Assembly (NCBI RefSeq): GCF_947500405.1
Contig: NZ_CANMRY010000002.1
Location: 1-64,000 of the forward strand
Reading direction: 5' to 3'
Source of the DNA: an uncultured Maribacter sp.
GTDB taxonomy: Bacteria > Bacteroidota > Bacteroidia > Flavobacteriales > Flavobacteriaceae
DNA length: 64,000 nucleotides
Position 1 is the stretch's first letter. Every line of letters starts with the position of its first letter. Under the pieces are notes generated by a model. It saw only the letters and a list, made by a program, of their open reading frames with translations. It was not told the DNA's origin and searched no databases. Of this stretch, positions 9,304 to 16,473 are shown one piece after another. The translations under genes were made by a program, and so were the position numbers.

Positions 9304-9861
9304 ATGCCAGTAAAAATTAGATTACAAAGACACGGTAAAAAAGGGAAACCATTCTATTGGGTTGTTGCTGCAGACGCAAGAGCAAAAAGAGATGGTAAAT
9401 ACTTAGAAAAATTAGGAACATACAATCCTAATACTAACCCAGCTACCATTGACCTTAATGTAGATGGTTCTGTAAAATGGTTACAGAATGGAGCACAACC
9501 TACTGATACTGCTAGAGCAATTTTATCTTATAGAGGTGTACTATTAAAGCACCACCTTTTAGGAGGAGTTCGTAAAGGAGCATTAACAGAAGAGCAAGCA
9601 GAAGAAAAATTTGCTGCGTGGTTATCTGAAAAAGAACAGTCTGTTGCTGCTAAAGTAAGCGGATTAGATAAAGTTAAAGCGGACGAAAAAGCTAAAGCTT
9701 TAGCTGCTGAAAAAGAAGTAAATGAGAAGCGTGCTGCCGAAGCTGCTGCTGCTTTATTACCAGAAGTAGAAGAAGTTGCCGAAGAGGCTGCCGCGGAAGC
9801 ACCTGCAGAAACTACTGAAGAAGTAGAAGCTGCTCCTGCTGCATCTACAGAAGAAGAATAG
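9304..9861 (+). CDS. rpsP: 30S ribosomal protein S16 with acidic Ala-rich tail
   Basis: This 185-residue S16 protein of the small ribosomal subunit begins with the conserved [13 protein letters not shown] and continues with [19 protein letters not shown]. The ribosomal domain ends near residue 85. The remaining ~100 residues are a Lys/Ala then Glu/Ala-rich extension ([12 protein letters not shown]), common in Flavobacteria and absent from the ~82-residue E. coli protein. It heads an operon with rimM (16-base gap), so a ribosomal protein and a 30S maturation factor are coexpressed, as in many bacteria. Confidence 0.97.
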   Translation: MPVKIRLQRHGKKGKPFYWVVAADARAKRDGKYLEKLGTYNPNTNPATIDLNVDGSVKWLQNGAQPTDTARAILSYRGVLLKHHLLGGVRKGALTEEQAEEKFAAWLSEKEQSVAAKVSGLDKVKADEKAKALAAEKEVNEKRAAEAAAALLPEVEEVAEEAAAEAPAETTEEVEAAPAASTEEE

Positions 9862-9877
9862 ATTAAATAAAGACGCT

Positions 9878-10405
9878 ATGCAGAAGGAAGAATGTTTCTA
9901 CTTAGGCAAAATCGTCTCTAAATATAGTTTTAAGGGAGAAGTACTAGTTAAACTAGATACAGATGACCCTGAAACCTACGAAAACATGGAATCAGTGTTT
10001 GTTTCTTTAGGAAACAATCTGGTTCCATTTTTTATTGATAAATGTCGCTTACATAAATCTAACTTACTACGTATAGATTTTGAAGAGGTAAAAACAGAAT
10101 CGGATGCAGACCGAATTATGGGGTCTAAATTGTATTTACCACTTACCATGCTTCCTAAATTATCTGGAAACAAATTTTATTTTCACGAAATAATAGGTTT
10201 TACTGTTCAGGATTCTGTTCACGGAGACATAGGAACAGTAACTGGAGTAAATGACACTACTTCGCAAGCTCTTTTTGAAATAGAAAAAGAAGACAAACAA
10301 ATTCTTATTCCTATACGTGATGAGATTATCACAAAACTAGATAGAGAAACCAAAACTATCTTTGTAACTACACCAGAAGGTCTCGTAGATTTATATCTCC
10401 AATAA
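9878..10405 (+). CDS. rimM: 16S rRNA processing protein RimM
   Basis: This 175-residue RimM binds S19 in the 30S head and assists 16S rRNA maturation. The N-terminal barrel starts with ECFYLGKIVSKYSFKGEV, the family's usual opening, and the C-terminal PRC-like barrel contains GDIGTVTGVND and ILIPIRDEII. Length is normal. It follows rpsP by 16 bases and is probably cotranscribed with it and perhaps with trmN6 80 bases downstream. Confidence 0.95.
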   Translation: MQKEECFYLGKIVSKYSFKGEVLVKLDTDDPETYENMESVFVSLGNNLVPFFIDKCRLHKSNLLRIDFEEVKTESDADRIMGSKLYLPLTMLPKLSGNKFYFHEIIGFTVQDSVHGDIGTVTGVNDTTSQALFEIEKEDKQILIPIRDEIITKLDRETKTIFVTTPEGLVDLYLQ

Positions 10406-10484
10406 TAAAAATCAAAATAAAAAATTCCAAATTCCAAAAAATGAAAACTAAAAAAGTTTATGATTTAGAAGAAAGGAATTTTAT

Positions 10485-11219
10485 ATGAACAAGCCATTCT
10501 CATTTAAGCAATTTACAATAGAGCAAGACCGCTGTGCTATGAAAATAGGAACTGATGGCGTTTTACTTGGCGCTTGGACAGCAATCCAAGACAACACATA
10601 TAATATCTTAGATATTGGATCTGGAACAGGTATAATTGCCTTAATGCTAGCACAACGCAGTATTGCAGACACTATAGAAGCTATAGAATTAGATGGCGAT
10701 GCATTTGAGCAATGCACAGAAAATTTTGAGAACTCGCCTTGGGGAGACCGTCTTTTTTGTTTTCATGCAGGGTTTGATGAGTTTGTAGATGAGTATACAG
10801 AAGAAGAACCTGATGAATCTGAACTATACAATTTAATAGTTTCTAACCCTCCTTTTTATAGTGAAGAAGTTACAAGTGGCAATAGCGCAAGAGATTCTGC
10901 AAGACAAAATACCTCTTTACCTTTTGATGAACTCTTAGAAGGAGTCTCCAAACTATTAACCAAAAAAGGGTCTTTTTCTACTATTATACCCTTTAAAGAA
11001 GAAGTTAATTTTACTGAAATTGCAAAAGAATTTAACTTATTCCCAAAAAGAATTACTAGAGTTAAAGGAAACCCAGAAACCGAAATAAAACGAAGTTTAT
11101 TAGAGCTTACCTTTACCCAAACAGAAACTGTAATAGATGCCTTAATAATTGAAAAAGAAAGACATGTATACACTAATGCTTATAAAGAGTTGACTAAAGA
11201 TTTTTATTTAAAAATGTAA
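10485..11219 (+). CDS. trmN6: tRNA1(Val) (adenine-37-N6)-methyltransferase
   Basis: This 244-residue SAM-dependent N6-adenine methyltransferase of the TrmN6/YfiC family modifies A37 of tRNA1(Val). The SAM motif DIGSGTGIIALMLAQ is at about 42-56, the acidic ribose-binding residue is in IEAIELD, and the amino-methyltransferase motif NPPFY is near residue 122. The N-terminal FKQFTIEQDRCAMKIGTDGVLLG is typical. It lies downstream of rimM on the same strand with a short gap that holds no clear terminator. Confidence 0.92.
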   Translation: MNKPFSFKQFTIEQDRCAMKIGTDGVLLGAWTAIQDNTYNILDIGSGTGIIALMLAQRSIADTIEAIELDGDAFEQCTENFENSPWGDRLFCFHAGFDEFVDEYTEEEPDESELYNLIVSNPPFYSEEVTSGNSARDSARQNTSLPFDELLEGVSKLLTKKGSFSTIIPFKEEVNFTEIAKEFNLFPKRITRVKGNPETEIKRSLLELTFTQTETVIDALIIEKERHVYTNAYKELTKDFYLKM

Positions 11220-11229
11220 CTCAAGTCAA

Positions 11230-11260
11230 TTGTAATGTTATATTTCTTTATTTATCTTTG
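11230..11260 (+). promoter_or_regulatory. Complete Bacteroidota promoter for the acyl-CoA dehydrogenase gene
   Basis: A -33 TTG (11230-11232), a 20-base spacer and a perfect -7 box TATCTTTG (11253-11260) match the flavobacterial consensus. Transcription would start near 11266, leaving a leader of only about 13 bases. This argues that the ATG at 11279, not the upstream in-frame TTG at 11258 that overlaps the -7 box, is the start codon. Confidence 0.8.
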
Positions 11261-11278
11261 AGAGAAATCCTTGGCATT

Positions 11279-12457
11279 ATGAAACCCGATTTATTTGAAG
11301 CTCCTGATTATTATAATTTAGACGATTTACTTTCCGAAGAACATATTTTAATTCGTGATACTGCACGCCAATGGGTAAAAAGAGAAGTTTCTCCTATTAT
11401 TGAAGATTATGCTCAAAAAGCCGAGTTTCCAAAACAAATTATAAATGGGCTTGCAGAAATAGGTGCATTTGGCCCTTACATTCCTATGGAATATGGCGGC
11501 GCGGGATTAGACCAAATTAGTTACGGATTAATAATGCAAGAAATAGAGCGCGGAGATAGTGGCGTACGTTCTACCGCATCTGTACAATCTTCTTTAGTAA
11601 TGTACCCTATATTTGCTTATGGAACTGAAGATCAGCGAAAAAAATACCTCCCAAAATTAGCTTCTGGAGAAATAATGGGTTGCTTTGGCTTAACAGAACC
11701 TAACCACGGATCTAACCCAAATGGTATGGAAACTAAATATAAAGATATGGGGGATCATTACCTTTTAAATGGCGCTAAACTTTGGATTTCTAATTCGCCC
11801 TTTGCAGATATTGCTGTAGTATGGGCAAAAAATGAAGAGGGTAGAATTCACGGTCTAATTGTGGAACGCGGCATGGAGGGTTTCTCTACCCCTACCACAC
11901 ACAACAAATGGTCCTTACGAGCATCTGCTACCGGAGAGTTAATTTTTGATAACGTAAAGGTTCCTAAAGAAAATTTACTTCCAAACAAGTCTGGCTTAGG
12001 AGCGCCACTAGGTTGCTTAGATTCTGCTCGTTATGGTATTTCTTGGGGAGCAATTGGCGCCGCAATGGATTGTTACAATACGGCTTTGCGCTACGCAAAA
12101 GAACGCATACAATTTGGAAAACCTATAGCTGCTACCCAATTGCAGCAAAAGAAATTAGCAGAGATGATTACCGAAATAACTAAAGCACAATTACTTGCTT
12201 TTAGACTTGGGCAATTAAAAAACGAAGGAAAAGCGACAACAGCACAAATATCTATGGCAAAGCGCAATAATGTAGATATGGCTTTAAAAATAGCAAGAGA
12301 AGCCAGGCAGGTTTTAGGAGCAATGGGTATTAGTGGAGAATATAGCATAATGCGCCATATGATGAATTTAGAAAGCGTAATTACCTATGAAGGCACCCAT
12401 GATATACATTTACTAATTACTGGCGCGGACATTACAGGTTTACCTGCATTTAAGTAA
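11279..12457 (+). CDS. gcdH: Glutaryl-CoA dehydrogenase-like acyl-CoA dehydrogenase
   Basis: This 392-residue FAD enzyme of the acyl-CoA dehydrogenase family most resembles glutaryl-CoA dehydrogenase, which oxidises and decarboxylates glutaryl-CoA to crotonyl-CoA in lysine and tryptophan breakdown. FAD-binding blocks include GCFGLTEPNHGSNP and LWISNSPFADIAVVWA. The catalytic base Glu lies in ITYEGTHDIH, the form used by glutaryl-CoA dehydrogenases. The GCDH substrate-contact RSTASVQSSLVM block is also present. It is a single-gene unit with its own promoter. Its stop codon overlaps the start of a dispersed repeat. Confidence 0.85.
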   Translation: MKPDLFEAPDYYNLDDLLSEEHILIRDTARQWVKREVSPIIEDYAQKAEFPKQIINGLAEIGAFGPYIPMEYGGAGLDQISYGLIMQEIERGDSGVRSTASVQSSLVMYPIFAYGTEDQRKKYLPKLASGEIMGCFGLTEPNHGSNPNGMETKYKDMGDHYLLNGAKLWISNSPFADIAVVWAKNEEGRIHGLIVERGMEGFSTPTTHNKWSLRASATGELIFDNVKVPKENLLPNKSGLGAPLGCLDSARYGISWGAIGAAMDCYNTALRYAKERIQFGKPIAATQLQQKKLAEMITEITKAQLLAFRLGQLKNEGKATTAQISMAKRNNVDMALKIAREARQVLGAMGISGEYSIMRHMMNLESVITYEGTHDIHLLITGADITGLPAFK

Positions 12458-12555
12458 ACTACCTCGGGGCAAGCCCACGAGGCATTAGAAGGAAAATTAG
12501 CATTGATTTCGACGCAAGCGTCGGAGCATTTAAATCTCGATTATCGAGTAAAGAC
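12454..12555 (+). repeat. Triple-hairpin dispersed repeat, copy A
   Basis: Three consecutive palindromes: CCTCGGGGC-AA-GCCC-A-CGAGG, CGACGC-AA-GCGTCG and CTCGA-TTA-TCGAG. The same layout recurs inverted at 15957-16056, and both copies share GTAAACTACC at one end and ATTTAAATCTCGATTATCG at the other. This looks like a REP/BIME-type intergenic element. Confidence 0.75.
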
Positions 12556-12662
12556 TTATATAACCTAAGCCTCATATTAGCTTAACATAGTTTACAGAGC
12601 ACTACTACTATCTTTGTTGTGTCCTTAATGGAAACGTTCTTATGTTATTTTTTTGAGTTAGT

Positions 12663-14060
12663 TTAAACCGATGTCTCCATCGGTTTTTCTTTTTTTATAG
12701 GTTTTATTAATTTACTGTACCAATGCCCAGATTTTTTAATAGTTCTTTTTTGTGTATCAAAATCTACGTGCACTAATCCAAATCTAGGGTAATAGCCTTC
12801 AGCCCATTCAAAATTGTCTGTAAATGTCCATACAAAATAGCCATTTACATTTACCCCTTTTTCTTTAGCCCTTTTAACTTCTTTAATGTAATCTTGTAAA
12901 TAGGTGGTACGTTCTTTATCATAAACACCATCTTTTACAACAATATCATTAAAAGCTGCTCCATTTTCGGTAACTATTACATTTTTAACTCCAGGATATG
13001 CGTCAAATTTTTTAAGCATTTTATAAATACTTGGCGGGTACACTTCCCAATCCATCTGTGTTATCTTAACATTACGCTTGGATGCTTTAACAATTTTAGC
13101 CTTTAAATAAGGAACAAAATGGCTATGCTTTACTATCTCTCTTGTATAATTTTGAACCCCAATAAAATCGAACTCAAAAATACTATTTTGTTTATCTTCT
13201 GGCTTACAATACTTTTCTATTCGTTTTAAAACCGAAACATCTTCTATAGGATATCCTAAACCCAAAAACGGTTCTATAAACAATCTATTAAGCATTGCAT
13301 CTGCCTTCTTTGCAGCAACTAAATCTCTCTTCTTAGAACTATGTGGTGTAATTTGGGAGCAAGAAAAAGTGGTTCCAATAGTTGCATTTTCTACTAGTTT
13401 TCTTAGTATTCTACCTCCTTTTGCTTGGCACAAAACCGCATGATGCACTGCTGGCAAAAAATACTTTAATCCTTTTTTACCAGGAGCATGCACTCCTAAA
13501 AAATAACCTGCACCTGTAAAAACCATAGGTTCATTTAAAACCATCCAATTTTTAACACGGTCTCCAAAACTAGTTGCGCATACTGTTGTAAATTCTGAAA
13601 ACCAATCTAAGATTTCTCTATTTGCCCAACCTCCTTTATCTTCTAATATTTGCGGCAAATCCCAATGATATAAAGTAACCCAAGGAGTAATACCACATGC
13701 TAAACAAAAGTCTATGACATTATTATAAAAATGAACTCCCTCTTTATTAACTTCTCCAACGCCATTTGGCAATATTCTTGTCCATGAAATAGAAAATCTA
13801 AAATTTGTAATATGCATAGATTTCATGAGAAGAATATCTTCTTTATACCTTTCATAAAAATCACAAGCAACTTTACCGTCTTGGTCTTGGTATATATTCC
13901 CTTTTTTAGAAGAAAAATCGTCCCAAATAGATGCACTTTTTCCATTTTTATTATGAGAACCCTCTATTTGATATGCTGCCGTAGAAACACCCCAAATAAA
14001 ATTATCTCCAAAATCCTTAGACGTAAGATTTTTTGTTTTTTCCTCTTCTGATTTACTCAT
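12663..14060 (-). CDS. GH1 family beta-glucosidase
   Basis: This 465-residue cytoplasmic glycoside hydrolase of family 1 retains the configuration of beta-linked glucosides or related sugars. The acid/base Glu is in LNEP (about 166-169), the nucleophile Glu in VTENGAAF (about 363-370), and the substrate-site blocks TLYHWDLP and GVQNYTR are present. There is no signal peptide. It is the last gene of an operon, 6 bases after a glycosyltransferase gene that itself follows a phosphoesterase gene, so its substrate may be an intracellular glycoside or glycolipid made or trimmed by its neighbours. The C-terminal codons overlap a terminator for the opposite strand. Confidence 0.93.
   Translation of the reverse strand: MSKSEEEKTKNLTSKDFGDNFIWGVSTAAYQIEGSHNKNGKSASIWDDFSSKKGNIYQDQDGKVACDFYERYKEDILLMKSMHITNFRFSISWTRILPNGVGEVNKEGVHFYNNVIDFCLACGITPWVTLYHWDLPQILEDKGGWANREILDWFSEFTTVCATSFGDRVKNWMVLNEPMVFTGAGYFLGVHAPGKKGLKYFLPAVHHAVLCQAKGGRILRKLVENATIGTTFSCSQITPHSSKKRDLVAAKKADAMLNRLFIEPFLGLGYPIEDVSVLKRIEKYCKPEDKQNSIFEFDFIGVQNYTREIVKHSHFVPYLKAKIVKASKRNVKITQMDWEVYPPSIYKMLKKFDAYPGVKNVIVTENGAAFNDIVVKDGVYDKERTTYLQDYIKEVKRAKEKGVNVNGYFVWTFTDNFEWAEGYYPRFGLVHVDFDTQKRTIKKSGHWYSKLIKPIKKEKPMETSV
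12665..12697 (+). terminator. Plus-strand terminator lying inside the end of the GH1 gene
   Basis: The stem AAACCGATG/CATCGGTTT with a TCTC loop is followed on the plus strand by a long T-rich run. It would stop rightward transcription from the acyl-CoA dehydrogenase side. On the minus strand the same bases encode the last residues of the glycosidase. Confidence 0.7.
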
Positions 14061-14066
14061 AAAAAT

Positions 14067-15059
14067 TTATAACGCTGTAGCTTCTTGAAGTAGTCTATTT
14101 ACAATAAGTTCTGTAATTTCTGGATAATCTACCTCTACAACAGAATCTGAATTTATCCACTTTTTTATTTTTTCTACGTGTTTTACCTTTAAGGTCTTTA
14201 GAACAGGAACGCCCATTTCTTTTAAGGCTGCAGAATTACACTGCTGCTCATATTGCCCTTTCATAGGGATAACCAGCAATTTCTTTTTAAGAAAAAGAGC
14301 TTCTGCAGGGGTCTCAAATCCACCACCGCAAAGAACGCCTTTACTACTAGCCATACTTTGTATAAAAGCCTCATTAGTAATAGGAGAAATAGCAATATTA
14401 TTTGTAAAATAAGCCTGCTTACTATGCTTAGAAAAAACTTGCCATTGTACTTTCTTAATCTTAGAAAGTACTTTTATAATTTTATCATCACTATAAGAGG
14501 GTAAGTATACTGTATAGTGATTCTCATTTGTACTTTTTAGCTCTCTTATATCTTTTCTAATAATTGGCGTATACATATTATCCCCATACTCTTTAAAATG
14601 TAAGCCATATTTATGGGTTGTTGGAGCATAATTTTTTAAAATCATTTTACCTAATAAATCATTTTTTTTAGGCTTTGGAGCACTAGGAGAAAGGACTGCT
14701 GCCTGGTGGCTAAAGCTAAAACAAGGTTTGTTTTTAAGTTTACAAGCCCAAGCAGTTACTGGTTCAAAATCGTTTATAACAATATCGTAATCTTCTATAG
14801 GAATACTTTTAATTTCTTTTTGCAGGCGCTTTGTGTTTGCTTTTAAATAAGTGCGCCACATGTTTACACCACCTTTTTTTCCAAATATGAAACTTAATCC
14901 TTTTAATTGGTATTTTATATCATACGGAATTTCAATATCTGCTTGGGTACCGCTTACCAAAATATCTAAGTCTACTTTTTTTTGTAGTACAGGAATAACA
15001 TCTCTAGCTCTACTTAAATGTCCATTACCTGTACCTTGAATGGCATACAATACTTTCAT
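14067..15059 (-). CDS. MJ1255/MurG-like glycosyltransferase
   Basis: This 330-residue GT-B glycosyltransferase-like protein opens with MKVLYAIQGTGNGHLSRA, the Gly-rich loop of the MJ1255-type family. The C-terminal nucleotide-sugar site contains VLCGGGFETPAEALFL and VIPMKGQYEQQCNS, with the acidic and Gln residues typical of MurG-like donors. I chose the ATG at 15059. An in-frame TTG six bases upstream is less likely. It sits between a phosphoesterase gene and a GH1 gene in one operon. The acceptor is unknown and could be a lipid. Confidence 0.82.
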   Translation of the reverse strand: MKVLYAIQGTGNGHLSRARDVIPVLQKKVDLDILVSGTQADIEIPYDIKYQLKGLSFIFGKKGGVNMWRTYLKANTKRLQKEIKSIPIEDYDIVINDFEPVTAWACKLKNKPCFSFSHQAAVLSPSAPKPKKNDLLGKMILKNYAPTTHKYGLHFKEYGDNMYTPIIRKDIRELKSTNENHYTVYLPSYSDDKIIKVLSKIKKVQWQVFSKHSKQAYFTNNIAISPITNEAFIQSMASSKGVLCGGGFETPAEALFLKKKLLVIPMKGQYEQQCNSAALKEMGVPVLKTLKVKHVEKIKKWINSDSVVEVDYPEITELIVNRLLQEATAL

Positions 15060-15081
15060 TAACAAGTTATCTTTATAAAAC

Positions 15082-15936
15082 TTAATTAGTTTTCTTAGGT
15101 GCCCTTAAGATTTGAAATTCTTTAACCAAGCTTTCAAACAATTCATTCTTCTCCAAAACCTCAGTTTCTTCCTCTTCATAATTGATATCTAAAAGCTCTT
15201 CCTGATAATTGTAAAGCGACCATTTGGAGTTATTATATTCTAAAGCGGTAAGATTTTCTATCCAATCTCCAGAATTTAGATATATTACACTGCCCTTGTC
15301 ATTTCTAATCTCTCGCACTTCTGGCTGATGAATATGGCCACAGACTACATAATCGTACTCATTTTCAATAGCTATATCAGCCGCAATTTGCTCAAAATTA
15401 TTTATGAATTTTACTGCAGATTTTACACTATTTTTTATTTTCTTAGACATGGAAACAGGGCCTTTACCCATTTTTTTACTGATAAAATTTACTGCTCTAT
15501 TTAAAATAATTAATAGATCATACCCTTGTGCGCCAAGCTTAGCTATCCACTTAGAGTGTTGCATGGTCACATCAAAAACATCGCCATGAAAAAACCACAT
15601 TTTTTTAGCATCTACAGTAAGTAACACTTTATTTACTATTGTAAATGACCCCAATTTAAAGCCTACAAATTTTCTAAGCATTTCATCATGGTTGCCTGTA
15701 ATATAATGCACTTTTACCCCTTTAGATATCCATTCCATAATTATTTTTACAACCTTCATATGCGCCTTTGGCCAATACCGTTTTTTAAATTGCCAGATGT
15801 CTATAATATCTCCATTTAAAATTACCTCTTTGGGTTTTATAGATTTTAAATATTTAAGAAGTTCCTTAGCATGACAACCATACGTACCTAAATGCACATC
15901 TGATATAACCACAATATCTACGGGCCTTTTTTTCAT
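15082..15936 (-). CDS. UDP-2,3-diacylglucosamine diphosphatase-like metallophosphoesterase
   Basis: This 284-residue calcineurin-like phosphoesterase resembles LpxH-type proteins. Metal ligands appear in ISDVHLGTYG (about 11-20), LNGDIIDIW (about 40-48), GNHDEML (about 81-87) and GHIHQPE (about 198-204). A Lys-rich central insertion could contact membranes. LpxH hydrolyses UDP-2,3-diacylglucosamine in lipid A synthesis. A broader lipid-linked pyrophosphatase role is possible given the downstream glycosyltransferase and glycosidase. It is first in the three-gene minus-strand operon, and a dispersed hairpin repeat lies just upstream. Confidence 0.8.
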   Translation of the reverse strand: MKKRPVDIVVISDVHLGTYGCHAKELLKYLKSIKPKEVILNGDIIDIWQFKKRYWPKAHMKVVKIIMEWISKGVKVHYITGNHDEMLRKFVGFKLGSFTIVNKVLLTVDAKKMWFFHGDVFDVTMQHSKWIAKLGAQGYDLLIILNRAVNFISKKMGKGPVSMSKKIKNSVKSAVKFINNFEQIAADIAIENEYDYVVCGHIHQPEVREIRNDKGSVIYLNSGDWIENLTALEYNNSKWSLYNYQEELLDINYEEEETEVLEKNELFESLVKEFQILRAPKKTN

Positions 15937-15956
15937 AAAATTGTTTTGGAAGAATT

Positions 15957-16056
15957 TTTACGCGATAATCGAGATTTAAATACTTCAAGGCAAGCCTCAA
16001 AATTTTTATATTGTTTTAGGTAGAAATACCTCGCGGGATTGCCCTGTGGTAGTTTA
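15957..16056 (-). repeat. Triple-hairpin dispersed repeat, copy B
   Basis: Read on the minus strand this copy aligns with 12454-12555: shared GTAAACTACC end, a GGGCAA-rich first hairpin, AGGC-TT-GCCT in place of CGACGC-AA-GCGTCG, and shared ATTTAAATCTCGATTATCG. The middle hairpin differs in sequence but keeps the fold. An 80-codon open frame running through it is probably fortuitous. Confidence 0.7.
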
Positions 16057-16358
16057 CTAACTCTCCTAAATTTTAACGGAGAATAATAAGTACTTAATTG
16101 CGTAATTAAAACATTTACAATGCAAGTAGAGATAGCAATTAAAATTATTTTCATCACATAAAATAGATATTGCAAAATTCTATATTTATTCTCTAGCTAC
16201 GGTAAGGATAGGTTTATTATTAAGTTATTACATTGTTAATGAAGGAGTCCAAATGTTATTTTAAAGACACAAAAAAAGTTTAAAAACAAAACTGCAGGGC
16301 TACACAACAACTATTGCTTATTACGCAACAATACTTTTTTAAAAGTAAAGGCTACCAG

Positions 16359-16460
16359 TATATTTACAGTATAATAAAAACGAAATAAAAATTTTTCATT
16401 TTCATATAGTGTTCTCGTAAAAGAGCTTTGTCTTAGTTGATAGAGCTCTTTTTAGTTTTA
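16359..16460 (+). repeat. 102-bp direct repeat, left copy (3' of the oxidoreductase gene)
   Basis: It is identical to 18903-19004 except at two positions in the terminal hairpin. It starts TATATTTACAGTATAATA and ends in a terminator-like hairpin (AAAAGAGCT...AGCTCTTTTT) with T tract on the plus strand. The two copies bracket the YdeP-like gene in the same orientation. Confidence 0.85.
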
Positions 16461-16473
16461 CAAATGTCTGTTT

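Noticed and set aside
15933..16175. An 80-codon minus-strand frame upstream of the phosphoesterase gene
   Set aside because: About half of it is the inverted triple-hairpin repeat, and the protein shows no domain. It is more likely a by-product of the repeat.
16359..16366. TATATTTA at the start of the 102-bp repeat as a promoter
   Set aside because: It misses the final G of TAnnTTTG, and neither copy has a TTG at the right distance.
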